Assembly: GCF_018390695.1 (NCBI RefSeq)
Contig: NZ_JAHBGF010000010.1
Coordinates: forward strand, 62,001 to 126,000
DNA length: 64,000 bases
DNA from: Ancylobacter sonchi
GTDB taxonomy: Bacteria; Pseudomonadota; Alphaproteobacteria; Rhizobiales; Xanthobacteraceae
Direction: 5' to 3'
The translations under genes and the position numbers were made by a program. Below, piece after piece: positions 1-8,929 of this stretch (position 1 is the stretch's first letter; each line of letters opens with the position of its first letter). The notes beneath the pieces were generated by a model. The model was not told the DNA's origin. It saw nothing but the letters and a program-made list of their open reading frames with translations, and did not search any database.

Positions 1-2
1 CG

Positions 3-992
3 ATGCCGCCCTCCAGCCCTCGGCGCCCAGGCGGCGCGGCGGCGCTCGCCGTCGTGGCGGCGGCGCTGCTCCTGCTTGCCAGCGCCAGCCTGTTCGTCGG
101 AAGCGCCGGGCTCACGCCGCGGGCGGTGCTCGCCGGCGATCCGGCGGCGCTGCGCCTGCTGCTCGCCAGCCGGCTGCCGCGTACCCTGGCCGTGCTGCTC
201 GCGGGCCTGTCGCTCGGGATCGCCGCCGTGCTCATGCAGGTGCTGTTCCGCAACCGGTTCGTCGAGCCGACGACCGCCGGGACGGCGGATTTCGCCGGCC
301 TCGGCCTTGTGCTCGCCGCGATCCTAGCCCCCGGCCTGCCGGTCTGGGGCAAGATGCTGGTCGCCACCGGATTCGCCCTCGTCGGGACGGCGATCTTCCT
401 GCGCATCGTCGGGCGCATCGCCTGGCGCGACGATGCCGTCGTGCCGCTGATCGGGCTGATGCTGGGCGGCGTGGTCGGGGCGGCGTCGGCCTTCCTCGCC
501 TATCGATTCGATCTCGTGCAAATGCTGAGCGCCTGGACGAGCGGAGATTTCTCCGGCGTGCTGCGTGGGCGCTACGAGCTGCTGTGGTTCGCCGGCGGCG
601 TCGCGATCCTTGCCTATGCCGCGGCCGATCGCTTCACCGTGGCGGGTCTCGGCGAGAATTTCAGCACCAATCTCGGGCTCGACCATCGGGCGACCGTGCG
701 TGCCGGCCTCGCCGTCGTCGCGCTGGTCACCGCCAGTTGTACCGTTACGGTCGGCATGGTGCCGTTCCTCGGCCTCATGGTGGCGAACGGCGTCTGCCTG
801 GTCATGGGCGACAATCTGCGGCGGTCGCTGCCCTGGATCGCCCTGGCCGGCGCGGCCTTCCTGCTGCTCTGCGACATGGCCGGGCGCCTGGTCCACTTTC
901 CCTATGAGATTCCGGTCGGCACGGTGGCCGGCGTGGTCGGCAGCGGACTGTTCCTGCAGATGCTGCTGTCGCGGCGTGTGCGCCTTGGTTGA
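3..992 (+). CDS. FecCD-family ferric-siderophore ABC permease (first permease)
   Basis: Inner-membrane permease of a type II ABC importer for ferric siderophores. The 329-residue product is almost wholly hydrophobic. Residues about 57-100 carry the FecCD signature: a basic residue-Pro-Arg start, a Gly-rich helix, Gln, then an Arg-Asn/Glu-Pro-Thr segment. The first ATG lies at base 3, so the true start could be further upstream, outside the window. The stop overlaps the start of the next permease, and an ATPase gene follows, so the order is permease-permease-ATPase. The matching binding protein and receptor are not downstream and are presumably upstream. The split-permease arrangement recalls FatCD/VctDG/CeuBC systems for catecholates; the substrate is inferred only from family. 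Confidence 0.85.
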   Translation: MPPSSPRRPGGAAALAVVAAALLLLASASLFVGSAGLTPRAVLAGDPAALRLLLASRLPRTLAVLLAGLSLGIAAVLMQVLFRNRFVEPTTAGTADFAGLGLVLAAILAPGLPVWGKMLVATGFALVGTAIFLRIVGRIAWRDDAVVPLIGLMLGGVVGAASAFLAYRFDLVQMLSAWTSGDFSGVLRGRYELLWFAGGVAILAYAAADRFTVAGLGENFSTNLGLDHRATVRAGLAVVALVTASCTVTVGMVPFLGLMVANGVCLVMGDNLRRSLPWIALAGAAFLLLCDMAGRLVHFPYEIPVGTVAGVVGSGLFLQMLLSRRVRLG

Positions 993-1950
993 ACCGCGCG
1001 CGCTCCGGGCGGGCGGGCGGCTGCTGGCGCTGGCCTTCGTCGCCGTCCTCGCCGGCGTCGCCTTCCTCACCGTTGGGGCGAAGGGCGACTGGGGCTTCGT
1101 GCTGTCGCTGCGGGGAGGAAAGCTGGCGGGAATGGTGCTGGTGGGCGTTGCGATCGCGGTCTCCACCGTCCTGTTCCAGACTGTCACACGCAACCGTCTG
1201 CTGACGCCCTCCGTGATGGGCTTCGACGCCCTCTATGTGGCGCTGCAGACCGCGATCGTGTTCGCGTTCGGTGCCCATGGGCTGGCCGGGATCGACCCGC
1301 AGCTGCGGTTCCTGCTGCATGTGCTGCTGATGCTCGTGGTGACGGGGGCGCTGTTCCACGGGCTGATCGCACGGACCCGGGGCGACCTGCATCTGCTGCT
1401 GCTGAGCGGCGTGGTGTTCGGCCTGTTCTGCCGCAGCCTGACCGGCTTCATGCAGCGCGTGCTCGATCCGAACGAGTTCGCGGTGCTGCAGGGGCTCGTC
1501 TTCGCGCGCTTCAACACCATCGAGGTCACGCTGCTGCCGGTCGCCGGCGCGGCGCTGCTCGCGGTGCTGCCACTGGTGTGGCGGCTCGCCCCGGCGCTCG
1601 ACGTGCTGGCTCTGGGCCGCGACGTGGCGATCGGCGTCGGCCTCGACCATGATCGCATCCAGCGCCGGACCGTCGCGCTGGCCGCCATTCTCGTCTGCGT
1701 CTCGACGGCGCTGGTGGGGCCGGTGCTGTTCCTCGGCATCCTCGTCAGCAATCTCGCCTATCGCCTGCTGGCCAGCGAACGGCATCGCGATACGCTGCCC
1801 GCCGCCGCGCTGATCGCGGTGACCGTGCTCATCGGCGGCCAGACCCTGATGGAGCGGGTGGTCGGCCTCGACATACCGCTCGGCGTGGTCATCGATTTCG
1901 TCGGCGGCGGGGTGTTCCTGCTTTTGCTCATGCGGAGCCAGCGCGAATGA
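976..1950 (+). CDS. FecCD-family ferric-siderophore ABC permease (second permease)
   Basis: Second inner-membrane subunit of the importer, about 324 residues with 8-10 predicted membrane helices. A segment near residues 60-85 (Gln-Thr-Val-Thr-Arg-Asn-Arg, then a Gly-Phe-Asp) matches the conserved FecCD region, and a Gly-Pro-Val-X-Phe-Leu-Gly-Ile motif lies near residue 240. The open frame continues far upstream, but that part is out of frame with the first permease and is not coding. The likely start is GTG at 976, overlapping the first gene's stop; TTG at 985 is an alternative. The gene overlaps the ATPase start by four bases (ATGA), which indicates translational coupling. Confidence 0.83.
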   Translation: MCALVEPRALRAGGRLLALAFVAVLAGVAFLTVGAKGDWGFVLSLRGGKLAGMVLVGVAIAVSTVLFQTVTRNRLLTPSVMGFDALYVALQTAIVFAFGAHGLAGIDPQLRFLLHVLLMLVVTGALFHGLIARTRGDLHLLLLSGVVFGLFCRSLTGFMQRVLDPNEFAVLQGLVFARFNTIEVTLLPVAGAALLAVLPLVWRLAPALDVLALGRDVAIGVGLDHDRIQRRTVALAAILVCVSTALVGPVLFLGILVSNLAYRLLASERHRDTLPAAALIAVTVLIGGQTLMERVVGLDIPLGVVIDFVGGGVFLLLLMRSQRE

Positions 1951-2705
1951 TCGAGATCGAAGGGCTGAGCATGGACCGTGACGGCGTGCGGGTGCTGGAC
2001 GATGTCTCGCTGCAGATTCCCGACCGCAGCCTCACCATGCTGATCGGTCCCAACGGCGCGGGAAAATCGACGCTGCTGGGCCTGATCGCCCGTCTGCTGC
2101 GGCCGAGTGCCGGCCATGTGCGGGTGGACGGGCTCGACGTCTTTCGCGCCGCCTCCGATGCGGTGGCACGCAAGCTCGCCATCCTCCGGCAGGAGAACCA
2201 CATCCTGCCCCAGCTCACCGTCGAGGAACTGGTGGGCTTCGGCCGCTACCCGCACAGCCGGGGCCGGCTGGCTGCGGAGGACCGTCGACAGATCGCCGAT
2301 GCGCTGCACCGTGCCAACATCGCCGCGCTCGCCGGACGGCGGCTGTTCGAACTGTCCGGAGGCCAGCGCCAGAGAGCCTTCCTCGCCATGGTGCTGGCAC
2401 AGGATACGCCCTATCTGCTCCTCGACGAGCCACTGAACAATCTGGATCCCCGGCAGGCGATCAGCATGATGCAGGTGCTCCGCCGCGCCGTGACCGATCT
2501 GGGTAAGAGCATCGTCATGGTGGTGCATGACGTGAACTGCGCCTCGTTCTATGGCGACCGGATCGTGGCGATGAATGCCGGCCGCCTCGTCGCCATGGGA
2601 TCGCCGAAGGACATTGTCGTGCCATCGACGCTCAGGATGATCTACGGCGTCGACATGTCGGTGCACGAGGTCGGCGGAGCGCGGATCGTCCAGCCCTTTT
2701 CCTGA
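1947..2705 (+). CDS. ABC transporter ATPase, ferric-siderophore type (FecE/FepC-like)
   Basis: Cytoplasmic ATPase that powers the permease pair just upstream. The 252-residue protein has Walker A GPNGAGKST (residues 34-42), a Q-loop (LRQEN, about 80-84), the signature LSGGQ (136-140), Walker B YLLLDEP (156-162) and an H-loop in VVHDVN. Its length is typical of FecE/FepC/FhuC proteins. The start overlaps the upstream permease stop by ATGA. It is the only importer-type ATPase gene for siderophore uptake in the window. It might therefore also serve the ATPase-less FhuDB pair at 11.5-14.4 kb, which is inference. Confidence 0.88.
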   Translation: MIEIEGLSMDRDGVRVLDDVSLQIPDRSLTMLIGPNGAGKSTLLGLIARLLRPSAGHVRVDGLDVFRAASDAVARKLAILRQENHILPQLTVEELVGFGRYPHSRGRLAAEDRRQIADALHRANIAALAGRRLFELSGGQRQRAFLAMVLAQDTPYLLLDEPLNNLDPRQAISMMQVLRRAVTDLGKSIVMVVHDVNCASFYGDRIVAMNAGRLVAMGSPKDIVVPSTLRMIYGVDMSVHEVGGARIVQPFS

Positions 2706-2866
2706 GCTCGCGATGGCGGGGGCCGAGCCGTTCGAACCGTTCATTCCGCGAGAGAGCCTCTCCTTGGTCAGGAGCGGGGGCAACGCCCGTGAAGGCCAGG
2801 GGCAATGCCGTCGCCCGGACGGTTCCGCTTCGCGCAGCGTGCCGTCGGACCTTCCATTCACGCACA

Positions 2867-4207
2867 TTACAGCGTCACGGCCATCCGCAGGCCGATGACG
2901 CTGGCGTCCCTGATGGCCGCGCTCGGATCGTCGGGATCGGGCGCATTGCCGCCGGGGTGGAAAACGTACTGGAAGAAGGGTTGCACCGACAGCCAGGGCG
3001 TGACCGCCGCCTGATAGGTAATCTCCAGCACCGCCTCATAGTCCGGCACGGGCCCCACTACGCCGGAATAGGCGTTGGTTGCCCGCGCGAGGTCGGAGGC
3101 GCCACCGCTCATATGAGCATAGGCGAAGCCGACGCCGAAAATGTCGCTGTCGCGGCCGGGGAATAGTCCCGTATAGGCCAGACCGGCATCCACGTACCAG
3201 TTGATCTGGTTGCGGTCCGACAATGGCGTGAAGGTCGTGCGCGCAAATCCCGAGAGCCCCTGGCCGGCCGCGCCCGGCTCGCTCCAGAGCGACTGGTCGA
3301 CCACGACATAGAAGGCATAGTTTCCCGTCTCGTTCCTCGGCGTTCCCGATGAGAGCGGGCTGGCGAGCGATGCGCCGTTGCTCGCGATCGCCAGATCGTC
3401 AAAGCTTTCCGAATTGTACCAGGCGCCGATCTTGTAGGTTCCCGCAAGTCGGTAGTCGTTCCTGCCGGGCGTGAAAGCATAGGTGAGTTCCGCGATGGCG
3501 AGCACGCCGCCGGCGGAAAAGGTACTCCCATCGGGAGAGCCCTCGAATATCGCCGTCTGGATGGTCCAGGCGCTGTCAGGCCTGACGATGAGCTGCGCGC
3601 CGGGAACCGCATTTGGATAGGCCGGCCCTCCACCGGGAAGGTCGACCGCAAAGCTGCCCGGAAAGCCGAAGGTGGAGTTCACGAACACGCCGGCCGTCTC
3701 GCTGATCACGAAATTCTGGTCCGCCAGAATGCGCCCGACCTTGATCGCCAGCACATCGTTCAGCAGGCTTTGCTGGAACCACAATTCGCCAAGATACCAG
3801 CCGTCCGGCGCTTCGACCGAAGTGACGGTCAGCAGGTTGCCGATGTCGTATTGCGACAACCCGTGCCCCTGGACGCCATAGGCCGCCACGTGGACGTTGC
3901 CGCCCTTCCAGCCGATGAGCTTTTCCAGATCGATGTCGATTTCGGGCTGGAACAATCCGTCATAGGCACTTCCTTGCCGGATGCCGCCCGAAGGGTTGGC
4001 GAGAAAATCGCTGGTCTGGGTGAGCGTGATCGTCACGCCTTTGTTTTCCAGCGCCGTCCTTGCGCCTCCCCAGTCGCCGGTGAGCGTCGAGCGGGTGAGA
4101 ACATCGTTCCAACTGGAGCCGTCCGGCTCGTCGGCCGCCAGCCCTGTCGTGGAGCAGGTGAGAATGCAGGCGATCGACACCATCGCCTTGGCTGAAAAAT
4201 CCGTCAT
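2867..4207 (-). CDS. OprB-family carbohydrate-selective porin
   Basis: Predicted outer-membrane beta-barrel porin of about 446 residues. After a signal peptide ending near Ala-Ala/Asp-Glu come the OprB hallmarks: LTGDWGG near residue 40, alternating hydrophobic strands, and a C-terminal strand ending in Thr-Leu. OprB porins admit sugars and small neutral solutes. The open frame extends to 4285, but the 26 extra residues do not form a signal peptide; ATG at 4207 directly precedes a proper one. It faces the ferritin gene across an AT-rich intergenic region. Substrate cannot be told from sequence. Confidence 0.82.
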   Translation of the reverse strand: MTDFSAKAMVSIACILTCSTTGLAADEPDGSSWNDVLTRSTLTGDWGGARTALENKGVTITLTQTSDFLANPSGGIRQGSAYDGLFQPEIDIDLEKLIGWKGGNVHVAAYGVQGHGLSQYDIGNLLTVTSVEAPDGWYLGELWFQQSLLNDVLAIKVGRILADQNFVISETAGVFVNSTFGFPGSFAVDLPGGGPAYPNAVPGAQLIVRPDSAWTIQTAIFEGSPDGSTFSAGGVLAIAELTYAFTPGRNDYRLAGTYKIGAWYNSESFDDLAIASNGASLASPLSSGTPRNETGNYAFYVVVDQSLWSEPGAAGQGLSGFARTTFTPLSDRNQINWYVDAGLAYTGLFPGRDSDIFGVGFAYAHMSGGASDLARATNAYSGVVGPVPDYEAVLEITYQAAVTPWLSVQPFFQYVFHPGGNAPDPDDPSAAIRDASVIGLRMAVTL

Positions 4208-4591
4208 TCCGCGACCGAGGCGGCAGCCTGGCAGGTGCGCCCATGACCTTCTCTGCGCGGGAAACACCATGGCCTGCCTTCTCATGCGCGAAACGCGAAG
4301 CAGTCCGGAACGTCCTGAAGGTCCGCTGCGATGCGAATTGACAGGTTCCTTTCAAAATGAACCTTGGTCAATAGGATGAGTCTCAGTCATGCATGTCATC
4401 CAATAAACTGTAATTGGTAAAATTATTATCGAAATATAACGTCGATCATATGTTTGATTTGACGTTTCCGGCGTGATTTCCTCGATCTGTCTGCTGCGAA
4501 CACTTATCGCGTCGTGGTTGATCTGGCCTGCAACCACACGGTGCGTCCTTCGATCCGAGACGGGATCGAATGAAAGATTATGGGGAAATTC
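4208..4591. promoter_or_regulatory. AT-rich divergent promoter region between porin and ferritin genes
   Basis: About 380 bases with no convincing gene. The stretch 4385-4460 is markedly AT-rich against the surrounding GC-rich DNA and lies between two outward-facing genes, so it very likely carries both promoters. No clear Irr/ICE or Fur box was found by eye. Confidence 0.5.
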
Positions 4592-5089
4592 ATGGTCAGC
4601 GAAAAGCTGAAGGACAAGCTCAACGAGCTTCTCAACGGTGAGATGGAAGCTCACCACATCTATACGCAGGCTGCGGCATGGTGCTCGGCGAACTCCTTCG
4701 AAGGGGCGACCAAGTTCTTCCTCGGCCATGCCAAGGAGGAACTCGGCCATATGCTGAAGTTCTTCGAATTCCTCGACGATCTCAGCGCGCCGATCAGCCT
4801 CCACGGTCACCAGCGCCCGATCATCGAGGCGTCCGACATCCGTGCGCTGTTCCTGGCGATCCAGGAAGAGGAGCGCAAGGTGACGCGCCATATCGTCGAG
4901 GCCATCGCGATATCCCGCGAGGAGCACAGCTACGAGACCGACGCCTTCCTGCAGTGGTTCGCCCACGAGCAGCACGAAGAAGAGAAGCTGTGCCGGAAGA
5001 TTCTCGACCGGATCGATCTCATCGGGAAGGGCCCGCACGCCAACTACTATATCGACCGCGAACTCGCCGCGCTCGCCGCCAGCGGATGA
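4592..5089 (+). CDS. Ferritin-like diiron protein (FtnA/Dps-like superfamily)
   Basis: Iron-storage protein that oxidises ferrous iron at a diiron site and stores it. In the 165-residue helical product, E17, E50 and H53 (in AKEELGH) and a Glu cluster at 92-94 (QEEERK) sit where ferritin ferroxidase ligands fall, followed by HEQHEEE near 126-131. Length fits bacterial ferritin. A possible ATG occurs at 4580, but the bases between it and ATG 4592 include GGGGA at good ribosome-binding spacing, so 4592 is preferred. Its place beside siderophore uptake genes suggests iron homeostasis, an inference. Haem-binding Met of bacterioferritin is not evident. Confidence 0.85.
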   Translation: MVSEKLKDKLNELLNGEMEAHHIYTQAAAWCSANSFEGATKFFLGHAKEELGHMLKFFEFLDDLSAPISLHGHQRPIIEASDIRALFLAIQEEERKVTRHIVEAIAISREEHSYETDAFLQWFAHEQHEEEKLCRKILDRIDLIGKGPHANYYIDRELAALAASG

Positions 5090-5174
5090 GCCATGCGTGC
5101 CGCGCGTGCCGAGATGGTGGCGCGGCACGGTTCGGGGGCGCTGCAAGGACGTGTTTCGGAAACGGGACTGGAAC

Positions 5175-5666
5175 ATGAGACGTGCCTTTGCGTGCGCAGC
5201 CACGATCGTCGCGTTCGTTGGACTCGCATTCTTGCGGGCGGGTACGGCTACGGCTCAAACAGGCGATCCCATCGCCGCCCGCCAGGAGGCGATGGGGGAA
5301 CTATCCGAGGCCCACAAGGCGGCATCCGCGATGGTCAAGGGGCACGTACCCTATGACGAGCAGGCGGCTGCCGCGGCCATGGACTCCATCTCCGCCATGG
5401 CAGTGAAGCTGCCGGCCATGTTTCCCTATGGCAGCGAGAGCGGCGAGGGGACGCGCGCATCTCCGGCGATCTGGCAGAACTTCGCCGATTTCTCCGCCTA
5501 CATCTCCCGGCTTCAGGCAACGGCAGCCGCCGCCGCCACCGCCGCGCCTAACGGGCCTGCGGCTTTTGCACCGGCCTATGATGCTCTGGCGGCAACCTGC
5601 AAAGCCTGCCATGCGGCGTATCGTGTGAACCCGGCGGGCGAGCCCGACCCGCTGGCCGCCCCCTAG
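5175..5666 (+). CDS. Class II cytochrome c (cytochrome c' family)
   Basis: Periplasmic cytochrome of 163 residues with an N-terminal signal peptide (MRRAF..., cleavage near Ala-Thr-Ala-Gln at about residue 28). A single haem attachment motif CKACH lies at residues 142-146, close to the C-terminus, as in cytochrome c' and c-556. The rest is a four-helix-bundle-like, Ala-rich sequence. These proteins bind NO/CO or shuttle electrons. An upstream in-frame ATG at 5097 gives a 26-residue basic extension that would spoil the signal peptide, so 5175 is chosen. It follows the ferritin gene by 85 bases on the same strand. Confidence 0.85.
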   Translation: MRRAFACAATIVAFVGLAFLRAGTATAQTGDPIAARQEAMGELSEAHKAASAMVKGHVPYDEQAAAAAMDSISAMAVKLPAMFPYGSESGEGTRASPAIWQNFADFSAYISRLQATAAAAATAAPNGPAAFAPAYDALAATCKACHAAYRVNPAGEPDPLAAP

Positions 5667-5754
5667 GACGATCGGAACGAATGATAGTCACACGAGCAGC
5701 TGGCAACGCCGCACCCGGCGATCATCATTCGCTCGCGATGGCAGGTTCGAGGGC

Positions 5755-6720
5755 ATGAACAGCGGAAAAGGCCACAGCCTATGGCGTGGCATTCTGTTCA
5801 TGCTGATCGCGTCGGCCTGCGCCTCGCTGCTGGCGATCCTCACGGTCTATACCAAATTCGTCCCTCCGGCGGTTGTCGCCAGCGCCCATATCGTGCTGCC
5901 GGTGCTGATCGTTGCGCTGATCGCCGACCGATCGGTGTGGGCGGGCATCCTGGCGCCTTCGCTGCGCCCGGCCTTGGTTCGCGCCTGTTTCGTGGCAGGG
6001 GGACAGATCCTTCACGTACTTGCCCTTTTCGAAGGCCAGCTCGCCAAGGTGGTCCTGCTGCACCACATCTCGCCGTTGCTGTTTCCCTTGCTGGCGTGGG
6101 CGTGGCTTGGAGAGAGGATGGGCCGTCTCACCTTGGTCGGCCTGCTTTTCGGGTTTACCGGCCTGCTCGTCGTGTTGCAGCCATGGGAAGGCGCCTCGCT
6201 CGCGCTGGACTTCGCGACGATCGCGGCACTCTGCTCGGGAGTGGCCGCGACCATCTCGAAACTGCTGCTCTACAAGATCGCCCGCACCTATGATCAGAGT
6301 GCGCGGACCACGTTCATCCAGACCTTCGGTCTCGCGGCTATCCTGTCGCTGCCGCTCGCCGTCTACGCAATCCTCAGTCCCGGGGAGACGCGTGTCGCCC
6401 ATTCCGCGCCGGAGATGAACGGCGAGCAACTGGTTATCGTCGTGATCGCCGCCTTCATCGCCATGGCCGTGGTGGCCATCGTCGATCAGCTTTTGACCGA
6501 CTGCGCCTACCGCCTGCTGCCGAATGCCGAACTGATCGGGCCGTTCATGTATATGGCCGTGCTGTTCTCGATGCTGTTCGACTGGGTCTTCCTCGACCGT
6601 GTCCCGGGTACGCCGCTGATTGTCGGCGCCGGTCTGGTGGTCGTCGGCGCCACCCTCGCGATCAAGTCGGCGCAGGATGGCTTGCAGCGTCGCGTGAACG
6701 TGGAGGATGCCCTCGAATAG
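5755..6720 (+). CDS. DMT-superfamily transporter (EamA domains)
   Basis: Inner-membrane protein of 321 residues with about ten predicted helices arranged as two EamA repeats. The conserved Trp/Leu-Gly-Glu segment in repeat one (AWLGERMG, near 115-122) and the Phe-Asp-Trp-Val/Phe-Leu-Asp segment in repeat two fit the family. Members export metabolites, amino acids or drugs; the substrate here is unknown. The gene stands alone, with about 90 bases upstream of unassigned sequence and about 200 downstream. Confidence 0.82.
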   Translation: MNSGKGHSLWRGILFMLIASACASLLAILTVYTKFVPPAVVASAHIVLPVLIVALIADRSVWAGILAPSLRPALVRACFVAGGQILHVLALFEGQLAKVVLLHHISPLLFPLLAWAWLGERMGRLTLVGLLFGFTGLLVVLQPWEGASLALDFATIAALCSGVAATISKLLLYKIARTYDQSARTTFIQTFGLAAILSLPLAVYAILSPGETRVAHSAPEMNGEQLVIVVIAAFIAMAVVAIVDQLLTDCAYRLLPNAELIGPFMYMAVLFSMLFDWVFLDRVPGTPLIVGAGLVVVGATLAIKSAQDGLQRRVNVEDALE

Positions 6721-6931
6721 CCCTTCGGCTGCCGTGGCGCCTGTGGCACCGCCAATGAACCGGGCTGGCGGACGATGTCTCGACCTCTCGCCCCACGATC
6801 GGCGTTGCCCATCCTAACGGAGCCGCCGGCGAGCCGGTCGCGGGCACTCGGATCCGCTCTCATAGGCCTCGCGGAAGCTGGAGTGTTCGGTGTGAGGGCG
6901 GCACCTTGCAGCGCCGATCCTCAAGCCCGCA

Positions 6932-7252
6932 TTACGGCTTCACCGCGCTCAGCACGAAGACCGGCACGTCGCCCGGATAGGGCGAGGCCGGGAACAGATG
7001 CTGCCAGCCTTGCGCCACCGGGAAGCCGGCCTCGGCCAGCATCCGCTCCGCCCGTATCTGGGTGAGGCCGTCATGCAGCGGTAGACGGACCGCGATCTCC
7101 GGCGCATAGGTCGCTCGATAGTGCGGTGCGACCGACCACAGTCCGTCCGAGAGGACGACGCGTCCGCCCGGCCGCAGCAGCCGATGCGCCGTGCGGAGCG
7201 CCGCCATCGGCTCCTCAATTAGGCGTGGAAGGCCTACATGTGCGCTCCTCAA
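6932..7252 (-). pseudogene. C-terminal fragment of a class I SAM-dependent methyltransferase
   Basis: The 106-residue reading frame matches only the end of a methyltransferase. It has the post-motif strand LLRPGGRVVLSDGLW (about residues 25-39), followed by a C-terminal lid-like region. The glycine-rich SAM-binding motif I (E/DxGxGxG), which should come about 80 residues earlier, is absent, and upstream DNA is a non-coding region before the divergent sigma-factor gene. This makes it a 5'-truncated relic rather than a functional gene. It may once have belonged with the adjacent iron-uptake genes. Confidence 0.6.
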
Positions 7253-7394
7253 AACATCTACCGCCTGAACGTCGGACGCTCATCTCTGGCGCCAGTTTAG
7301 ATTTCATATAAACTATTGAATTTGCACATCTATTCGTAGCTGCGCTACATACGGGTCTGAACTCCGTTGCCCACAGGGACGCGCGCGTCGGCGA

Positions 7395-7901
7395 ATGAGC
7401 ACGATCTCCTTGCACAAGCTGCATCTGGCGGAGGCAGGCCGGCTGCGGCGTTTCTTCCAGCGCCGGCTGCGCAATCGGGAGGATGCCGCCGACGCGACGC
7501 AGGAGACCTTCCTGCGCATGCTCGACGTGCCGCCGACCACCATCATCGAGAACCCGCAGGCCTATCTGTTCCAGGTGGCGAAATCGGTGGCGCGGTCGGC
7601 TTCGGTTCGCCGTTCGGCGGAAGCGTCTCTCTTCGTGTCGGAAGAGGCTGCCATGACGGCCGCCGACGACGCGCCGGGGCAGGAGCGCATCCTCCTCGGG
7701 CGGCAACAGCTGCTGCTGATGGCCAAGGCGATCGAGCAACTGCCGAACCGTTGCCAGCAGGTGTTCATTCTGAGCCGGCTGCACGGCCTTGCGAATGGCG
7801 AGATCGCCGAGCTGCTGGGCATCTCGCGCAACATGGTCGAGAAGCACATCATCCGTGCTCTGCTGCATTGCCGGAAAGTTCGCGCCGAGATTTTCTCGTG
7901 A
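7395..7901 (+). CDS. fecI-like: ECF sigma factor, FecI-like
   Basis: Iron-starvation ECF sigma factor of 168 residues. Region 2 covers about residues 8-65 (RRFFQRRLRNREDAADATQETF with conserved DAxDxxQETF-type core). Region 4 covers about 108-160, with a helix-turn-helix around EIAELLGISRNMVEKHI. It is followed by a FecR-like regulator and a TonB-dependent receptor with an STN domain: the classic cell-surface signalling order sigma/anti-sigma/receptor. Expected role: recruit RNA polymerase to the receptor promoter once the siderophore is bound outside. The upstream region 7253-7394 presumably holds an iron-responsive promoter; no Fur-type box was recognised by eye. Confidence 0.88.
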   Translation: MSTISLHKLHLAEAGRLRRFFQRRLRNREDAADATQETFLRMLDVPPTTIIENPQAYLFQVAKSVARSASVRRSAEASLFVSEEAAMTAADDAPGQERILLGRQQLLLMAKAIEQLPNRCQQVFILSRLHGLANGEIAELLGISRNMVEKHIIRALLHCRKVRAEIFS

Positions 7902-7935
7902 GCGACGTCAGGTCATAAGCTCCGATCGACTCTAG
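7902..7935 (+). promoter_or_regulatory. Candidate FecI-type promoter upstream of fecR
   Basis: Two blocks, GCGACGTCAGG (7902-7912) and TCGACTCTAG (7926-7935), separated by 13 bases. The same two blocks recur with a 14-base gap just before the TonB-dependent receptor gene. The spacing suits -35 and -10 elements of an ECF sigma factor, and the site starts right after the sigma gene's stop codon. Assignment to the neighbouring FecI is inferred. Confidence 0.5.
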
Positions 7936-7961
7936 TTAATGAGAGCGGCGCAGGGGCCTCA

Positions 7962-8912
7962 ATGGCAGGACAGAGCGGAGCGAGCGGAGACGACCGCCGG
8001 GCGGAAGAGGCCGCCGGCTGGGTGGCGCGTCTGCAATCGCGCGATGCCACCGACGAGGACCGTCGCGACTTCCGGGACTGGCTGAAGCTCGACCCGGCCA
8101 ATGAAGCCGCCTTCGAGGAGTTGCGCAGCCTCTGGGGCGAGCTTCAGGCGGTTCCGGTCCGGCCTGACCGGCTGAAGAAGCTCCGACGTTCGCGCGCGGC
8201 CATCATCGGCAACCTCGTCGCGATTGCGCTTATCGCCGCGTTGGCGACCACGCTCTACCAGATGGGCTTCATCGATCGCCTGCGGGCCGATCACTACACC
8301 TCCGTCGGCGAGGTGGCCCACTTCACGCTCGAGGATGGCACGCGCATAGATCTCAACACCGACAGCGCCGTCCGGGTGCTCTATTCGGCGACCGAACGGC
8401 GCATCGAATTGTTGCGCGGCGAAGCCTTCTTCGAGGTGACCCGCAACCCGGCGCGTCCGTTCGTCGTCGACGATGGCAGCCTCAGCGCCACCGCGCTCGG
8501 CACGCGTTACGGCGTCCGGCGGGACGAGAATTTCGGCGGAGCAGCACAGGTCGAGGAAGGCCGCGTCGAGGTGGTATCCGCCCATGCCCGCGTGGTGCTG
8601 GGCCCTGGTGAGATGGCGCGCGTCGCCCGCGACGGCACGCTGGATGTGGAAACCGGCGACATCTCCGGCCGATCGGCCTGGCGCGACGGCAAGCTGGTAT
8701 TCTCCGGCCAGCCGCTGCGCGACGTGCTCGAAACCCTCCAGCGCTATCGCCATGGCCGCATCGTCGTTCTCGATGATGCCGCCGCCAACCTGAAGGTGTC
8801 CGGCATCTTCGACCTCCGCGACACCGACGAGGCGCTGCAGGTGCTGGAGACCAGCCTGCCGGTCGCGATCAGTCATCTCACCGGGATGATGGTGGTGGTG
8901 CGCTCCCGCTGA
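7962..8912 (+). CDS. fecR-like: FecR-like anti-sigma factor / sigma regulator
   Basis: Inner-membrane regulator of 316 residues. The cytoplasmic N-terminus carries the DUF4880-type motif WVARLQSRDATDEDRRDF-type (residues about 14-45), which contacts the sigma factor. One membrane helix lies at about 75-100. The periplasmic part has the FecR domain (about 110-205, including DGTRIDLNTDS and LLRGEAFFEV) and a C-terminal DUF4974/STN-like domain (about 235-305) for contact with the receptor's STN domain. It follows the sigma gene by 60 bases, which contain a candidate sigma-dependent promoter. Confidence 0.88.
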   Translation: MAGQSGASGDDRRAEEAAGWVARLQSRDATDEDRRDFRDWLKLDPANEAAFEELRSLWGELQAVPVRPDRLKKLRRSRAAIIGNLVAIALIAALATTLYQMGFIDRLRADHYTSVGEVAHFTLEDGTRIDLNTDSAVRVLYSATERRIELLRGEAFFEVTRNPARPFVVDDGSLSATALGTRYGVRRDENFGGAAQVEEGRVEVVSAHARVVLGPGEMARVARDGTLDVETGDISGRSAWRDGKLVFSGQPLRDVLETLQRYRHGRIVVLDDAAANLKVSGIFDLRDTDEALQVLETSLPVAISHLTGMMVVVRSR

Positions 8913-8929
8913 GCAAGATTTTTCGCAAG

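Noticed and set aside
5679-5731. 8-base inverted repeat CGAATGAT/ATCATTCG flanking a 37-base centre before the DMT gene
   Set aside because: Arms are short and far apart; by chance such pairs are common, and no regulator is nearby.
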